From assembly GCF_019232825.1 (NCBI RefSeq), contig NZ_JAFAND010000073.1, positions 1-48,212 of the forward strand: DNA of 48,212 nt, written 5' to 3'. The stretch comes from Paludibacterium sp. Lineage in GTDB: Bacteria; Pseudomonadota; Gammaproteobacteria; Burkholderiales; Chromobacteriaceae. Position 1 is the first letter of the stretch; each line of letters opens with the position of its first letter. Position numbers and translations under genes: made by a program. Shown here in pieces: positions 37,571 through 46,770 of this stretch. The notes beneath the pieces are model-generated. The model was not told where the DNA came from, did no database searches, and saw only the letters and a program-made list of their open reading frames with translations.

Positions 37571-38428
37571 ATGACTCAACACCGTCTTCCCGTTCTGTTT
37601 TCTCTCTTCGCGCTTTACATCATCTGGGGTTCGACCTACTTCGCCATCCGTATCGGCGTCGAGCACTGGCCGCCGTTGATGATGGCTGGCGTGCGCTTTT
37701 TGCTGGCTGGCATGCTGATGTTCGGCTGGTTGATCGCGCGAGGCGCGCCGATGCCGAATCGGCGGGAGTGGGGAGGCGCGGCGCTCTTGGGCTTGCTGAT
37801 GCCCGCTATCGGCAATGGGCTTGTGACGATGGCGGAAACCCATGTGTCCTCCGGCGTGGCCGCACTGGTAGTCGCCACCGTGCCGTTGTTCACCACGCTG
37901 TTCGCCGGCCTGCTTGGCCATCCCGCCCGGCCCAAAGAGTGGCTGGCGCTGGCGCTCGGCTTCTGCGGCATCGTGCTGCTCAACTTTGGCGCCAATCTGG
38001 GCGCGAGCCCCATCGGCGCCGTGCTGTTGATTCTGGCCTGTGCCGGCTGGGCGTTGGGATCGGCGCTGAGCAAGAAAGTGACTCAGCCCAAAGGTATGAT
38101 GTCGAGTGCGGCCATGATGCTGTGCGCCGGCGTGGAGCTGCTGCTGGGCAGCACGCTGAGGGGTGAGCACTTGAGCGCGCTGCCGCCGCTTTCCGGCTGG
38201 CTGGCCATGCTCTACCTGGCGGTTTTCGGTTCGATCGTCGCCTATACCGCGTACATCTATCTATTGGCGCATGTCCGTGCCTCGCTGGCCACCAGTTACG
38301 CTTACGTCAACCCGGTGATTGCCGTGCTCCTCGGCATGGGCTTGCTTGGCGAACATGTCGGCCAAGCGGAATGGGCCGGCATGGGCGTCATCGTTTCCGC
38401 CGTTCTGTTGCTCGCCTGGCGACGCTGA
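37571..38428 (+). CDS. yedA: EamA/DMT-superfamily exporter, YedA-like
   Basis: Inner-membrane drug/metabolite transporter with about 10 TM helices made of two EamA repeats (residues about 10-140 and 150-283). The N-terminus FSLFALYIIWGSTYFAIRIG and the segment WPPLMMAGVRFLLAGML closely match E. coli YedA, as do ATSYAYVNPVIAVLLGMGLL and the order of both repeats. Length (285 aa) is normal. Substrate unknown; members export amino acids, purines or other metabolites. It lies between a terminator-like hairpin and the GlcNAc region and seems to be a single-gene unit. Confidence 0.88.
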   Translation: MTQHRLPVLFSLFALYIIWGSTYFAIRIGVEHWPPLMMAGVRFLLAGMLMFGWLIARGAPMPNRREWGGAALLGLLMPAIGNGLVTMAETHVSSGVAALVVATVPLFTTLFAGLLGHPARPKEWLALALGFCGIVLLNFGANLGASPIGAVLLILACAGWALGSALSKKVTQPKGMMSSAAMMLCAGVELLLGSTLRGEHLSALPPLSGWLAMLYLAVFGSIVAYTAYIYLLAHVRASLATSYAYVNPVIAVLLGMGLLGEHVGQAEWAGMGVIVSAVLLLAWRR

Positions 38429-38735
38429 TTTACCACACTGTGCGCTCGTCATGCCGCTCGCATGGCGAATGGTGTTTTCCTTGATGCCGGCGCGGCCGCC
38501 AAAGGCCGGTCGACGCCGTTCCTATCAGACCACTCGTCGGAAACCGCTTCGCGGGATCACCACTGCGGCGGCGATGATACAGGCGGGCAAATGCCTGCCA
38601 TTGTTTCCATCGCCAAGACGTTCCTCCGGCGCTAATACCACTTTGCCAGCGCTCTATTCATACCAAAAGCATAAATACTGGGTAAAACACCACTGATTGT
38701 GCCGTGCAGCATATCGAGGTGGCGATAAATCTTAG
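38429..38735. other. Non-coding stretch between yedA and the nag operator region
   Basis: About 300 bases with no credible gene on either strand (the open frames are not gene-like). It holds an imperfect hairpin CAGGC...GCCTG (around 38580-38597), which may end yedA transcription, and a reverse copy of the nag half-site (AATACCA at 38634-38640, a second CATACCA about 20 bases on). G/C content drops towards the nag operon. Confidence 0.45.
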
Positions 38736-38740
38736 GAAAT

Positions 38741-38769
38741 TGGTATTGACGTGGTATTGAAGTGGTATT
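38741..38769 (+). promoter_or_regulatory. Three TGGTATT boxes at 11-bp spacing, candidate operator of the GlcNAc operon
   Basis: TGGTATT occurs at 38741-38747, 38752-38758 and 38763-38769, one helical turn apart, 38 bases before the regulator start codon. GntR/HutC-type amino-sugar regulators (NagR/YvoA, DasR) bind sites built on TGGT half-sites, so the GntR regulator encoded next is the obvious binder. The direct-repeat layout differs from the usual palindrome. The promoter must be close by or overlapping. Confidence 0.6.
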
Positions 38770-38806
38770 AATTTTCGCCACACATACTCATTCCCGGAAG
38801 TGGCAA

Positions 38807-39541
38807 ATGGATAGTCGCTGGACTGCCTTGTTGCTGGATGAAACGGCGAACACGCCGCTGTATTTGCAATTGGCGCGCAAACTCGCCGAGGCGATCAATG
38901 CCGGCTGGTGGCAGGCGGACGAGGCCTTGCCGTCGGAGCGTTCGTTGTGCGAGGCGCTGGCGATTTCCCGCGTCACGGCGCGCAAGGCGCTCGACATCTT
39001 GCTGGATCAAGGGCTCATTACCCGACGCCATGGTTCCGGCACCTTTATTACCCCGAAACTCGAACAACCGTTGTCACACCTCAAGGGCTTCAGCGAAGTG
39101 CTGAAGGCCAAGGGCTTCAAACCCGAGTCGCAATGGCTCTCGCGCGATCGCGGCATCCCGTCGACTGAGGAGATCATCAAGCTGGGGCTATCGCCCAATG
39201 CCGAGGTTTACCGCCTCAAGCGCAAACGCTTGGCGGACGGCGTGGTGATGGCGATTGAAATCAGTACCTTGCCGGCCTCCTGTCTGCCCGATCCGCAGCA
39301 AATCGGCGGCTCGCTGTACGCCTACCTGGATAGTGCCGGTCATTCGGTTGTGCGCGCCTTGCAGCACGTGCGGGCGATCAATGCCACGCCCGATCTCGCC
39401 GCGCTGGCCGGCATTCCTGTCGGCGAAGCGATGCTGCGGGTCACGCGTATCGGCTTCGATGCCGCCAACAATGCCATTGAACTGACCGATACCTACTGTC
39501 GAAACGATTACTACGATTTTGTCGCGGAGCTGAAGCGATGA
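38807..39541 (+). CDS. nagR: GntR/HutC-family regulator of GlcNAc use
   Basis: Transcriptional repressor of the HutC class, 244 residues: winged-helix domain (about 15-80: YLQLARKLAEAINAGWWQAD, LPSERSLCEALAISRVTARK, RRHGSGTFI) and a UTRA ligand-binding domain (about 92-240: LKGFSEVLKAKGFKPESQWL, EIIKLGLSPNAEVYRLKRKR, RVTRIGFDAANNAIELTDTY). Such proteins in nag operons respond to amino-sugar phosphates. ATG 38807 was chosen after the purines GGAAGTGG; the frame opens at 38762 inside the operator boxes. The stop overlaps nagA (ATGA). It is first in the operon, so autoregulation through the TGGTATT boxes is likely. Confidence 0.9.
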   Translation: MDSRWTALLLDETANTPLYLQLARKLAEAINAGWWQADEALPSERSLCEALAISRVTARKALDILLDQGLITRRHGSGTFITPKLEQPLSHLKGFSEVLKAKGFKPESQWLSRDRGIPSTEEIIKLGLSPNAEVYRLKRKRLADGVVMAIEISTLPASCLPDPQQIGGSLYAYLDSAGHSVVRALQHVRAINATPDLAALAGIPVGEAMLRVTRIGFDAANNAIELTDTYCRNDYYDFVAELKR

Positions 39542-40647
39542 GTGATTTACAACAATTGAGCGGCCGTATCCTGACGCCCACGGGTTGGGTGGAGGGCACA
39601 CTGGCCTTTGACGAAAAAATTCGCGCCATCGAGGCGAAAACGCTGACTGGACCGCAACCGGTGATCTTGCCGGGTTTCATCGATACCCATGTGCATGGCG
39701 GCGGCGGCGCCGACACCATGCAAGGCGGCGATGCGGTGGTGACGCTGTCGCGGCTGCATGCCCGCCACGGCACCACGTCGCTCTTGGCCACCACGATGAC
39801 CGCGCCCGAGTCGGACATCGTCGCCGCGCTGACCGCGCTGTCCGGCGTCTGCGCAGTGCGTCCGCCCCAAGCGGCCCGCGTGTTGGGCGTGCACCTGGAA
39901 GGGCCGTACATCAACCGCGGCAAACTGGGCGCGCAACCCGACAACACGAGCCAGGCCGCCTTGTCGCAATTCGACCGCTTCAACCGGATCGCACCGATTC
40001 GCCTGGTGACCATCGCGCCGGAAATCCCGGGACACCTGGACATCATCGCTGCGCTCAAGGCGCGCGGCGTGCGCGTGCAGCTTGGCCATACGCTGGGCAG
40101 CTATGAGGACGGCGTGGCGGCGCTCAAGCACGGCGCCCATGGCTTCACCCACCTGTTCAACGCCATGACCGGCCTGCATCACCGCGAGCCGGGCATGGTC
40201 GGCGCCGCGCTCGCGCATGCCGAGTATGCCGAGCTGATTCCGGACCTGCTGCACATCCATCCGGGCGCGATGCATGCCGCGATGCGCGCGATCCCGCGAC
40301 TCTTTTGCGTCACCGACTCGACCGCCGCCGCCGGCATGCCCGACGGGCAGTACCAGCTCGGCTCGCACACGGTAACCAAGTGCCTGGGCGGGGTTCGCCT
40401 AGCCGACGGCACGCTTGCCGGCAGCACGCTGACCATGGATCAGGCGCTGCGCAACCTGGTGTCCATCGGGCTCGATTTGGCCGATGCCTCGCACCGCCTG
40501 TCGCAAAACCCGGCCGATTACCTCGGCTTGGCGGATCGCGGCCGGCTGGGCGACGGCTGTTGGGCCGATCTGACCGTGTTCGATACCGACCTCAATCTGA
40601 CTCATGTTTATGTCGAAGGAGAATCCCTTGTCCTCGCTGATGCTTGA
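39538..40647 (+). CDS. nagA: N-acetylglucosamine-6-phosphate deacetylase
   Basis: Converts GlcNAc-6-P to glucosamine-6-P and acetate. The 369-residue amidohydrolase TIM barrel has GFIDTHVHGGGG (His51, His53), the metal ligand Glu121 in GVHLEGPYIN, His184 and His205 (QLGHTLGS, THLFNAMTG), and the catalytic Asp260 in CVTDSTAAAGMPDG. The HxH motif is retained as in Gram-positive NagA; E. coli NagA has Gln and Asn there and uses one metal, so this enzyme may hold two. It overlaps nagR by four bases and the next gene by 20, indicating tight translational coupling. Confidence 0.95.
   Translation: MSDLQQLSGRILTPTGWVEGTLAFDEKIRAIEAKTLTGPQPVILPGFIDTHVHGGGGADTMQGGDAVVTLSRLHARHGTTSLLATTMTAPESDIVAALTALSGVCAVRPPQAARVLGVHLEGPYINRGKLGAQPDNTSQAALSQFDRFNRIAPIRLVTIAPEIPGHLDIIAALKARGVRVQLGHTLGSYEDGVAALKHGAHGFTHLFNAMTGLHHREPGMVGAALAHAEYAELIPDLLHIHPGAMHAAMRAIPRLFCVTDSTAAAGMPDGQYQLGSHTVTKCLGGVRLADGTLAGSTLTMDQALRNLVSIGLDLADASHRLSQNPADYLGLADRGRLGDGCWADLTVFDTDLNLTHVYVEGESLVLADA
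40616..40630 (+). promoter_or_regulatory. RBS deciding a TTG start for the deaminase gene
   Basis: AAGGAGA (40616-40622) lies five bases before TTG 40628. It sits inside the nagA 3' end, so ribosomes finishing nagA would re-initiate here. Confidence 0.65.
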
Positions 40648-41650
40648 AGAAGCGCAAAGCGCCGCCGATGCGGTCGCCGCGCAACATATGTATGCCGATG
40701 AACGCCTGTCGATGCTGGGTCGCCTGCTGGTGCAGCGTCCGCCGCAGATGGCGCTGACCGTGGCCCGCGGCAGCTCCGACCACGCCGCCAGCTATTTCGC
40801 CTACCTGGCCATGCAACGCCAGGGGCTCCCGGTGGTGTCGCTGCCGATGTCGCTGGTGACGCTGCACCACGCGCCGCTGGCCGTGAACGGCCAACTGGCG
40901 ATCGGTCTGTCCCAGTCCGGCCAGAGCCCGGATCTGGTGGAAACCATGAGCGCGCTCGGCCGCGCCGGCGCCGTGACCGTGGCCATGGTCAACCAGAACG
41001 AATCGCCGCTCGGCGATTGCTGCGAATGGGTGGTGCCGCTGTGCGCCGGCCCGGAAAAGAGCGTCGCCGCGACCAAGAGCTACATCGCCTCGCTGTCCGC
41101 CGTGGCGCGCCTGGTGGCGCACTGGCAAGGTGACAAGGCGCTGCTGTCGGCGTTGGATAGCCTGCCGCAACGTTTGGTCGAGGCCGCGAAGCAAGACTGG
41201 TCGCGCGCCATCGACGTGCTGGCGCCGCTCGACCGCATCATGGTGGTCGGACGCGGTCTCGGTTTCCCCGTGGCGTTGGAATCGGCGCTGAAGTTCAAGG
41301 AAACCTGCGCGTTGCAGGCGGAAGCCTTCAGCAGCGCCGAAATCCGCCATGGGCCGATGGAGTTGATCGACAAGGGCTACACGCTGTTGATCTACGCGCC
41401 GCGCAGCCCGGAACAAGCCGGCTTGATCGCCCTGGCGCGCGAAATGCGCGACCGCGGCGCCAATGTGCTGCTGGCGGCGCCGCAGGACGTGGCCGAGCGT
41501 GAATTGACGCTGTCCACCGCCGACGACGAGGTACTCGATCCCTTGCTGGCGATCCAAAGCTTCTACTTGATGGCGGCGCAATTGTCGGAAGCCCGTGGGA
41601 TGAATCCCGATCAGCCGCGCCATCTTTCGAAAGTAACACGCACCGTCTGA
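40628..41650 (+). CDS. nagB: Glucosamine-6-phosphate deaminase, NagB-II (SIS-domain) type
   Basis: Isomerises and deaminates glucosamine-6-P to fructose-6-P. It consists of two SIS domains without the N-terminal glutaminase domain of GlmS: VARGSSDHAASYFAYLAM, IGLSQSGQSPDLVETM, VAATKSYIASL, then ALESALKFKETCALQAEAFS, SAEIRHGPMELI. This is the NagB-II family (also annotated AgaS-like), known to replace NagB in many proteobacterial nag operons. Start: AAGGAGA at 40616-40622 places the TTG at 40628 at a good distance, whereas ATG 40604 has no RBS and ATG 40640 is too far. The protein is then 340 residues. Confidence 0.9.
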   Translation: MSSLMLEEAQSAADAVAAQHMYADERLSMLGRLLVQRPPQMALTVARGSSDHAASYFAYLAMQRQGLPVVSLPMSLVTLHHAPLAVNGQLAIGLSQSGQSPDLVETMSALGRAGAVTVAMVNQNESPLGDCCEWVVPLCAGPEKSVAATKSYIASLSAVARLVAHWQGDKALLSALDSLPQRLVEAAKQDWSRAIDVLAPLDRIMVVGRGLGFPVALESALKFKETCALQAEAFSSAEIRHGPMELIDKGYTLLIYAPRSPEQAGLIALAREMRDRGANVLLAAPQDVAERELTLSTADDEVLDPLLAIQSFYLMAAQLSEARGMNPDQPRHLSKVTRTV

Positions 41651-41678
41651 CGGCGGCTGCGCCAGACAGGAAAACATC

Positions 41679-44192
41679 ATGACCCAAGCGCTCGAACTCA
41701 AAGCCCCATTGACCGGTACGGTGCTGCCGCTGGAGCAGGTGCCCGATCCGGTCTTTGCCGGGCGGATGATGGGCGACGGCCTGGCCATCGACCCCACCAG
41801 CAGTACGCTCTTGGCGCCGTGCGACGGCGTCGTCACGCAGATCGCGCGCACGCACCACGCCCTGACGCTGACCGCCGCCAATGGTGCCGAGATATTGATG
41901 CACATCGGCATCGATACCGTCAGTTTGAAGGGGGAGGGGTTCAAGCCGCTGGTGGCGCAGGGCCAGACCGTGACCTGCGGACAGGCGCTGATCGAGGCCG
42001 ATTTCAGCTTCATCGCCGGCAAAGCGCCGTCGCTGATCACCGTGGTGGTGATTGCCAATAGCGACACGCAAGAGATGGCGGAAAGGGCCACGGGCGCAGT
42101 CACGGCCGGCCAGTCGATCTTGATGCGTGTGCGCGCCAAGGGTGCCGCATCGGCCGTGGCGGATGCCTCGGCGACGCCAAGCGCCGATACGACGGCCTGG
42201 GCCGTGGTCGGTCATGGCGACGGTGTGCACGCCCGGCCCGCCGCGATGATCCAGGCAGCCGCCAAAGCGTTCAATGCCCGCGTGTTCTTGCGCTTTTCCG
42301 GTCAGGAGGCCAATGCGCGTAGCGTGGTGAGTCTGATGGGCCTCGGCATCGGCCATGGCGACCGGGTGGAGGTGCTGGCCAGCGGCCCCGAAGCCGGTCA
42401 GGCTCTGGCCGCGGTGGTGGAGGCGCTCGAGGCGCATAGCCCTAGCGCCCATGGCGAGGTCGAGGCACCCGCCGTACCCGCGCCTGCCGCGCTGGGCGCC
42501 GGTAAGGTCGGCGGTGTGCTGGCCGCGCCGGGTTTGGCGATCGGACCGGTGGCGCAATTCGCCGCCGCCGAGCCGCGCGTGGTCGAGCTTGCCGGTGAGC
42601 TCGGCACGGAATACAACGCGCTGGCGCGGGCGCTGGCGACCGTGCGCAGCGCCATCATGTCGCAGATGCACGCCGCGCTGAAGCATGGCGACAAGGCGAT
42701 GCAAGCGATTTTCGACGCCCACTTGGCCTTACTGGACGACCCTGAATTGGTCGGGGCCGCCGAGCGGGCGATCGGACAGGGCAAGAGCGCTGGCGTGGCG
42801 TTCCGCGACGCGGCGCGCACCCAGCGTCAAGTGCTCAGCGCCATGAATAATCCGCTGTTGGCCGAGCGCGCCAACGATTTGAAGGACCTGGAGCGACGCG
42901 TGTTGCTGGCGATCAGCGGCGACGCGGATCAGAAGCCGGTGGTGCCGCCGCGCTCGATCCTGATCGCCGATGACCTGACGCCATCGGATCTGGCCGGTAT
43001 GCCGGCCGATGCCCTGGCCGGCGTCGTGCTCGCGCGTGGCGGCGCCACGTCGCACGTGGCGATCCTGGTGCGCGCGCGCGGTATTCCCGCCCTGGTGGCC
43101 ACCGGCGCGGCGGTGCTGCAGATTGAGAACGGTCTGGAGGTGCTGCTCGATGCCACGCATGGCGTACTCGATATCACGCCTGCCGCCGATAGCCTGCAAG
43201 CCGCGCGGCAACAGATCGACGCGCGCCGCGACACGCTCGAGCACATGAAGCGCCAAGCGCTCGAACCTGCGCATACGCTGGATGGCCAGGCCATCGAGGT
43301 GGCCGCCAATATTGCCAACGAGCGCGACGCGCGCGAAGCGGCGCGTTGCGGCGCCGACAGCGTCGGCCTGCTGCGCAGCGAATTCTTGTTCATCGAGCGC
43401 GAGTCGGCGCCGAGCCGCGACGAGCAACAGGCCGCGTATCAGGCGGTACTCGACGCGCTGGAAGGGCGCAACGCCATCATGCGCACGCTGGACGTCGGCG
43501 GCGACAAGGAGGTGCCCTACCTGAGCCTGCCTCAGGAAGACAACCCGGCGCTGGGCTTGCGCGGCATCCGCAGCGGCTTCGCCCGCCCGGCCTTGCTGGA
43601 CGATCAACTGGCTGCGATGTTGGCCACCCGTCAGGCCAGCCGGTTGCGCATTCTGTTGCCGATGGTGGCCGACGTGGCCGATCTGCTGCGCGTCAAGGCG
43701 CGGCTGGGCGAGTTGGCGGCGGAAATGGGCATCACCGCGCTGCCGCAACTGGGCGTGATGATCGAGGTGCCCTCGGCCGCCTTGCTCGCCGATCAGCTGG
43801 CCGAGCATGCCGACTTTCTGTCCATCGGCACCAACGACCTGACGCAATACACGCTGGCGCGCGACCGCTGCAATCCGGACCTGGCCGCCGGCCTCGACCC
43901 CATGCACCCCGCGCTGTTGCGCCTGATCGCCCAAACCGCCGCAGGCGCCGCCAAGCATGGCCGCTGGGTGGGTGTGTGCGGGGCGATGGCCTCCGATCTG
44001 GAGGCCGCGCCGGTGCTGATCGGCTTGGGCGTGACCGAGCTGTCGGTGAGCCCTGGATTGATTCCCGAACTCAAGGCCAGGGTGCGTGCCCTGGATCTGG
44101 CCATGTGCCGACGCGAGGCGCAGTCGTTGTTGCTGCTCTCGTCGGCCGCGGAAGTCCGCGCGCGAGCGCGCGAAATCTGGCCGCAGGTGTAG
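41679..44192 (+). CDS. nagF: Fused PTS protein EIIA(Glc-type)-HPr-EI
   Basis: Soluble PTS phosphate relay in a single 837-residue chain: EIIA of the glucose family (1-150; phospho-His75 in LMHIGIDTV, partner His60), HPr (about 171-255; phospho-His184 in GVHARPAAM), and Enzyme I (about 276-837; phospho-His459 in GGATSHVAILVRARGIPALV, IGTNDLTQYTLARDR for PEP binding, active-site Cys767 in VGVCGAMASD). Phosphate passes PEP to His459, His184 and His75, then to EIIB of the next gene. All three active-site His are present, so no separate ptsI/ptsH is needed. The RBS AGGAAA precedes ATG 41679; the gap to nagE is 26 bases. Confidence 0.96.
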   Translation: MTQALELKAPLTGTVLPLEQVPDPVFAGRMMGDGLAIDPTSSTLLAPCDGVVTQIARTHHALTLTAANGAEILMHIGIDTVSLKGEGFKPLVAQGQTVTCGQALIEADFSFIAGKAPSLITVVVIANSDTQEMAERATGAVTAGQSILMRVRAKGAASAVADASATPSADTTAWAVVGHGDGVHARPAAMIQAAAKAFNARVFLRFSGQEANARSVVSLMGLGIGHGDRVEVLASGPEAGQALAAVVEALEAHSPSAHGEVEAPAVPAPAALGAGKVGGVLAAPGLAIGPVAQFAAAEPRVVELAGELGTEYNALARALATVRSAIMSQMHAALKHGDKAMQAIFDAHLALLDDPELVGAAERAIGQGKSAGVAFRDAARTQRQVLSAMNNPLLAERANDLKDLERRVLLAISGDADQKPVVPPRSILIADDLTPSDLAGMPADALAGVVLARGGATSHVAILVRARGIPALVATGAAVLQIENGLEVLLDATHGVLDITPAADSLQAARQQIDARRDTLEHMKRQALEPAHTLDGQAIEVAANIANERDAREAARCGADSVGLLRSEFLFIERESAPSRDEQQAAYQAVLDALEGRNAIMRTLDVGGDKEVPYLSLPQEDNPALGLRGIRSGFARPALLDDQLAAMLATRQASRLRILLPMVADVADLLRVKARLGELAAEMGITALPQLGVMIEVPSAALLADQLAEHADFLSIGTNDLTQYTLARDRCNPDLAAGLDPMHPALLRLIAQTAAGAAKHGRWVGVCGAMASDLEAAPVLIGLGVTELSVSPGLIPELKARVRALDLAMCRREAQSLLLLSSAAEVRARAREIWPQV

Positions 44193-44218
44193 GCGGCTTC
44201 TCAACACAGGAGAGTGAG

Positions 44219-45871
<1,653 letters not shown>

Positions 45872-45899
45872 TCGACGAAAGTTGATCGACTCCCCCGCG

Positions 45900-45928
45900 A
45901 CCGGGCGCGTTGAGCGCCCGGTTTTTTT
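45900..45928 (+). terminator. Rho-independent terminator of the GlcNAc operon
   Basis: Perfect 9-bp stem ACCGGGCGC / GCGCCCGGT (45900-45908 with 45914-45922), 5-base loop, seven-T run. It ends the nagR-nagA-nagB-nagF-nagE transcript. Confidence 0.93.
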
Positions 45929-45943
45929 ACGTCTGGCGGGTGC

Positions 45944-46387
45944 TTATTCGGTGTCCACCACCTCGGGCATGCGCAACGGCACCGGCACGTCGATGACGAT
46001 CGAGGTCTTGGTGTCGCCGTATTGCATCAAGCGGGCGATCAGCGCCTGCAAATCGGGCATCGAATGCACTGCCACCTTCAACAGCAGGCCGCTGGTGCCG
46101 GTGACCGAAAAGCACTCCAGGATTTCCGGCATCGTCGCCAACTGCTCGATGACGATGAAGTAGTCCTGATGTTTGACGGTCAGCTCGATCAGGCACTGGA
46201 TCGGGTAGCCGATTTTGCTGGGATTGATGCGCGCGTGATAGCCGGTGATGACGCCGGCGCGCTCGAGTTTTTCCACCCGATCGGCCACGGCCGGAGCGGA
46301 TAGATTGACCCGCCGCGCCAGCTCGGCGAAGCTGATGCGCGCGTTTTCGTAGAGCGCATTGAGGATTTTCTTATCGAACTTATCCAT
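45944..46387 (-). CDS. Lrp/AsnC-family regulator
   Basis: Feast/famine regulator of 147 residues. N-terminal helix-turn-helix (MDKFDKKILNALYENARISF, ELARRVNLSAPAVADRVEKL) with GVITGYHARINPSKIG, then the RAM/ACT-like ligand and oligomerisation domain (IELTVKHQDYFIVIEQLATM, ILECFSVTGTSGLLLKVAV). Such proteins usually bind an amino acid and act as dimers to octamers. It is convergent with the nag operon terminator, and its upstream region is shared with the intergenic region that contains a possible small RNA. Target genes unknown. Confidence 0.93.
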   Translation of the reverse strand: MDKFDKKILNALYENARISFAELARRVNLSAPAVADRVEKLERAGVITGYHARINPSKIGYPIQCLIELTVKHQDYFIVIEQLATMPEILECFSVTGTSGLLLKVAVHSMPDLQALIARLMQYGDTKTSIVIDVPVPLRMPEVVDTE

Positions 46388-46499
46388 GGCTTCGAATCGA
46401 AGGTAAAACTAAATTATAAACAAACATTCGAAGCTTGGAAGTGATAATTATCAGGGGAACACCATTAATCATCGCCGGGGGTAGCCGTAGAATACGGGC

Positions 46500-46677
46500 C
46501 TCAGCGGTGCTTTGCTCCGCTACCGGATCTGTTGTGGAAAACTGTCCTGTCCCGTTGTGACGTTAACTTCCGCAACTGTCCTGGTGATCTCTTTGTCCCT
46601 GGTCACAAGTCATTGTCTTGAATGTTGACGGCGACCTTTTCTCCGAGCCTGTTTTTCGACAGGCTCGTTTTTTTTGT
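46500..46677 (+). ncRNA. Candidate small RNA, promoter to terminator, about 178 nt
   Basis: TTAATC (46465-46470) and TAGAAT (46488-46493) are 17 bases apart and would start transcription near 46500. About 150 bases on is a strong terminator. No open reading frame longer than about 40 codons lies inside. AACTGTCCTG is repeated at 46540-46549 and 46574-46583, TGTCCC at 46548-46553 and 46594-46599, and TTGTGAC (46555-46561) pairs with GTCACAA (46602-46608), enclosing 40 bases. The C/U-rich repeats could pair with purine-rich ribosome-binding sites. This is a prediction; the -35 is weak (3 of 6). Confidence 0.42.
46645..46676 (+). terminator. Strong plus-strand terminator with no upstream gene
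   Basis: Perfect 8-bp stem GAGCCTGT / ACAGGCTC (46645-46652 with 46659-46666), 6-base loop, then G and eight T. The nearest upstream genes on both sides point the other way or already have their own terminators, so this must serve an unannotated plus-strand transcript. Confidence 0.88.
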
Positions 46678-46689
46678 CCCTAGGTATTT

Positions 46690-46753
46690 GGTGCAATGCC
46701 GCGCGTTGCGCGTCGATTGCACCCTACGAAACGGGACACCCCTTCGCGTAGGG
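46690..46753 (+). repeat. Palindromic intergenic repeats downstream of MFS gene
   Basis: GGTGCAAT / ATTGCACC (46690-46697 with 46716-46723) and CCCTACG / CGTAGGG (46722-46728 with 46747-46753). Words such as GTAGGGTGCAAT recur as dispersed intergenic palindromes in many proteobacteria. They lie just beyond the 3' end of the MFS gene and may also terminate it. Confidence 0.45.
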
Positions 46754-46770
46754 CGCACTCGCCGCAATCT

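Larger units (their letters stand above)
46388..46770. other. Intergenic region between lrp-type gene and MFS gene
   Basis: About 380 bases without a credible protein gene. It holds the lrp-type promoter on the minus strand, promoter-like hexamers and a strong plus-strand terminator that together suggest a small RNA (separate entry), and a pair of palindromes near 46690-46753. Confidence 0.5.

Noticed and set aside
38319-38696. Small plus-strand ORF reaching into the region upstream of nagR
   Set aside because: Overlaps the yedA 3' end, Arg/Pro/Ala-rich, no RBS; not a gene.
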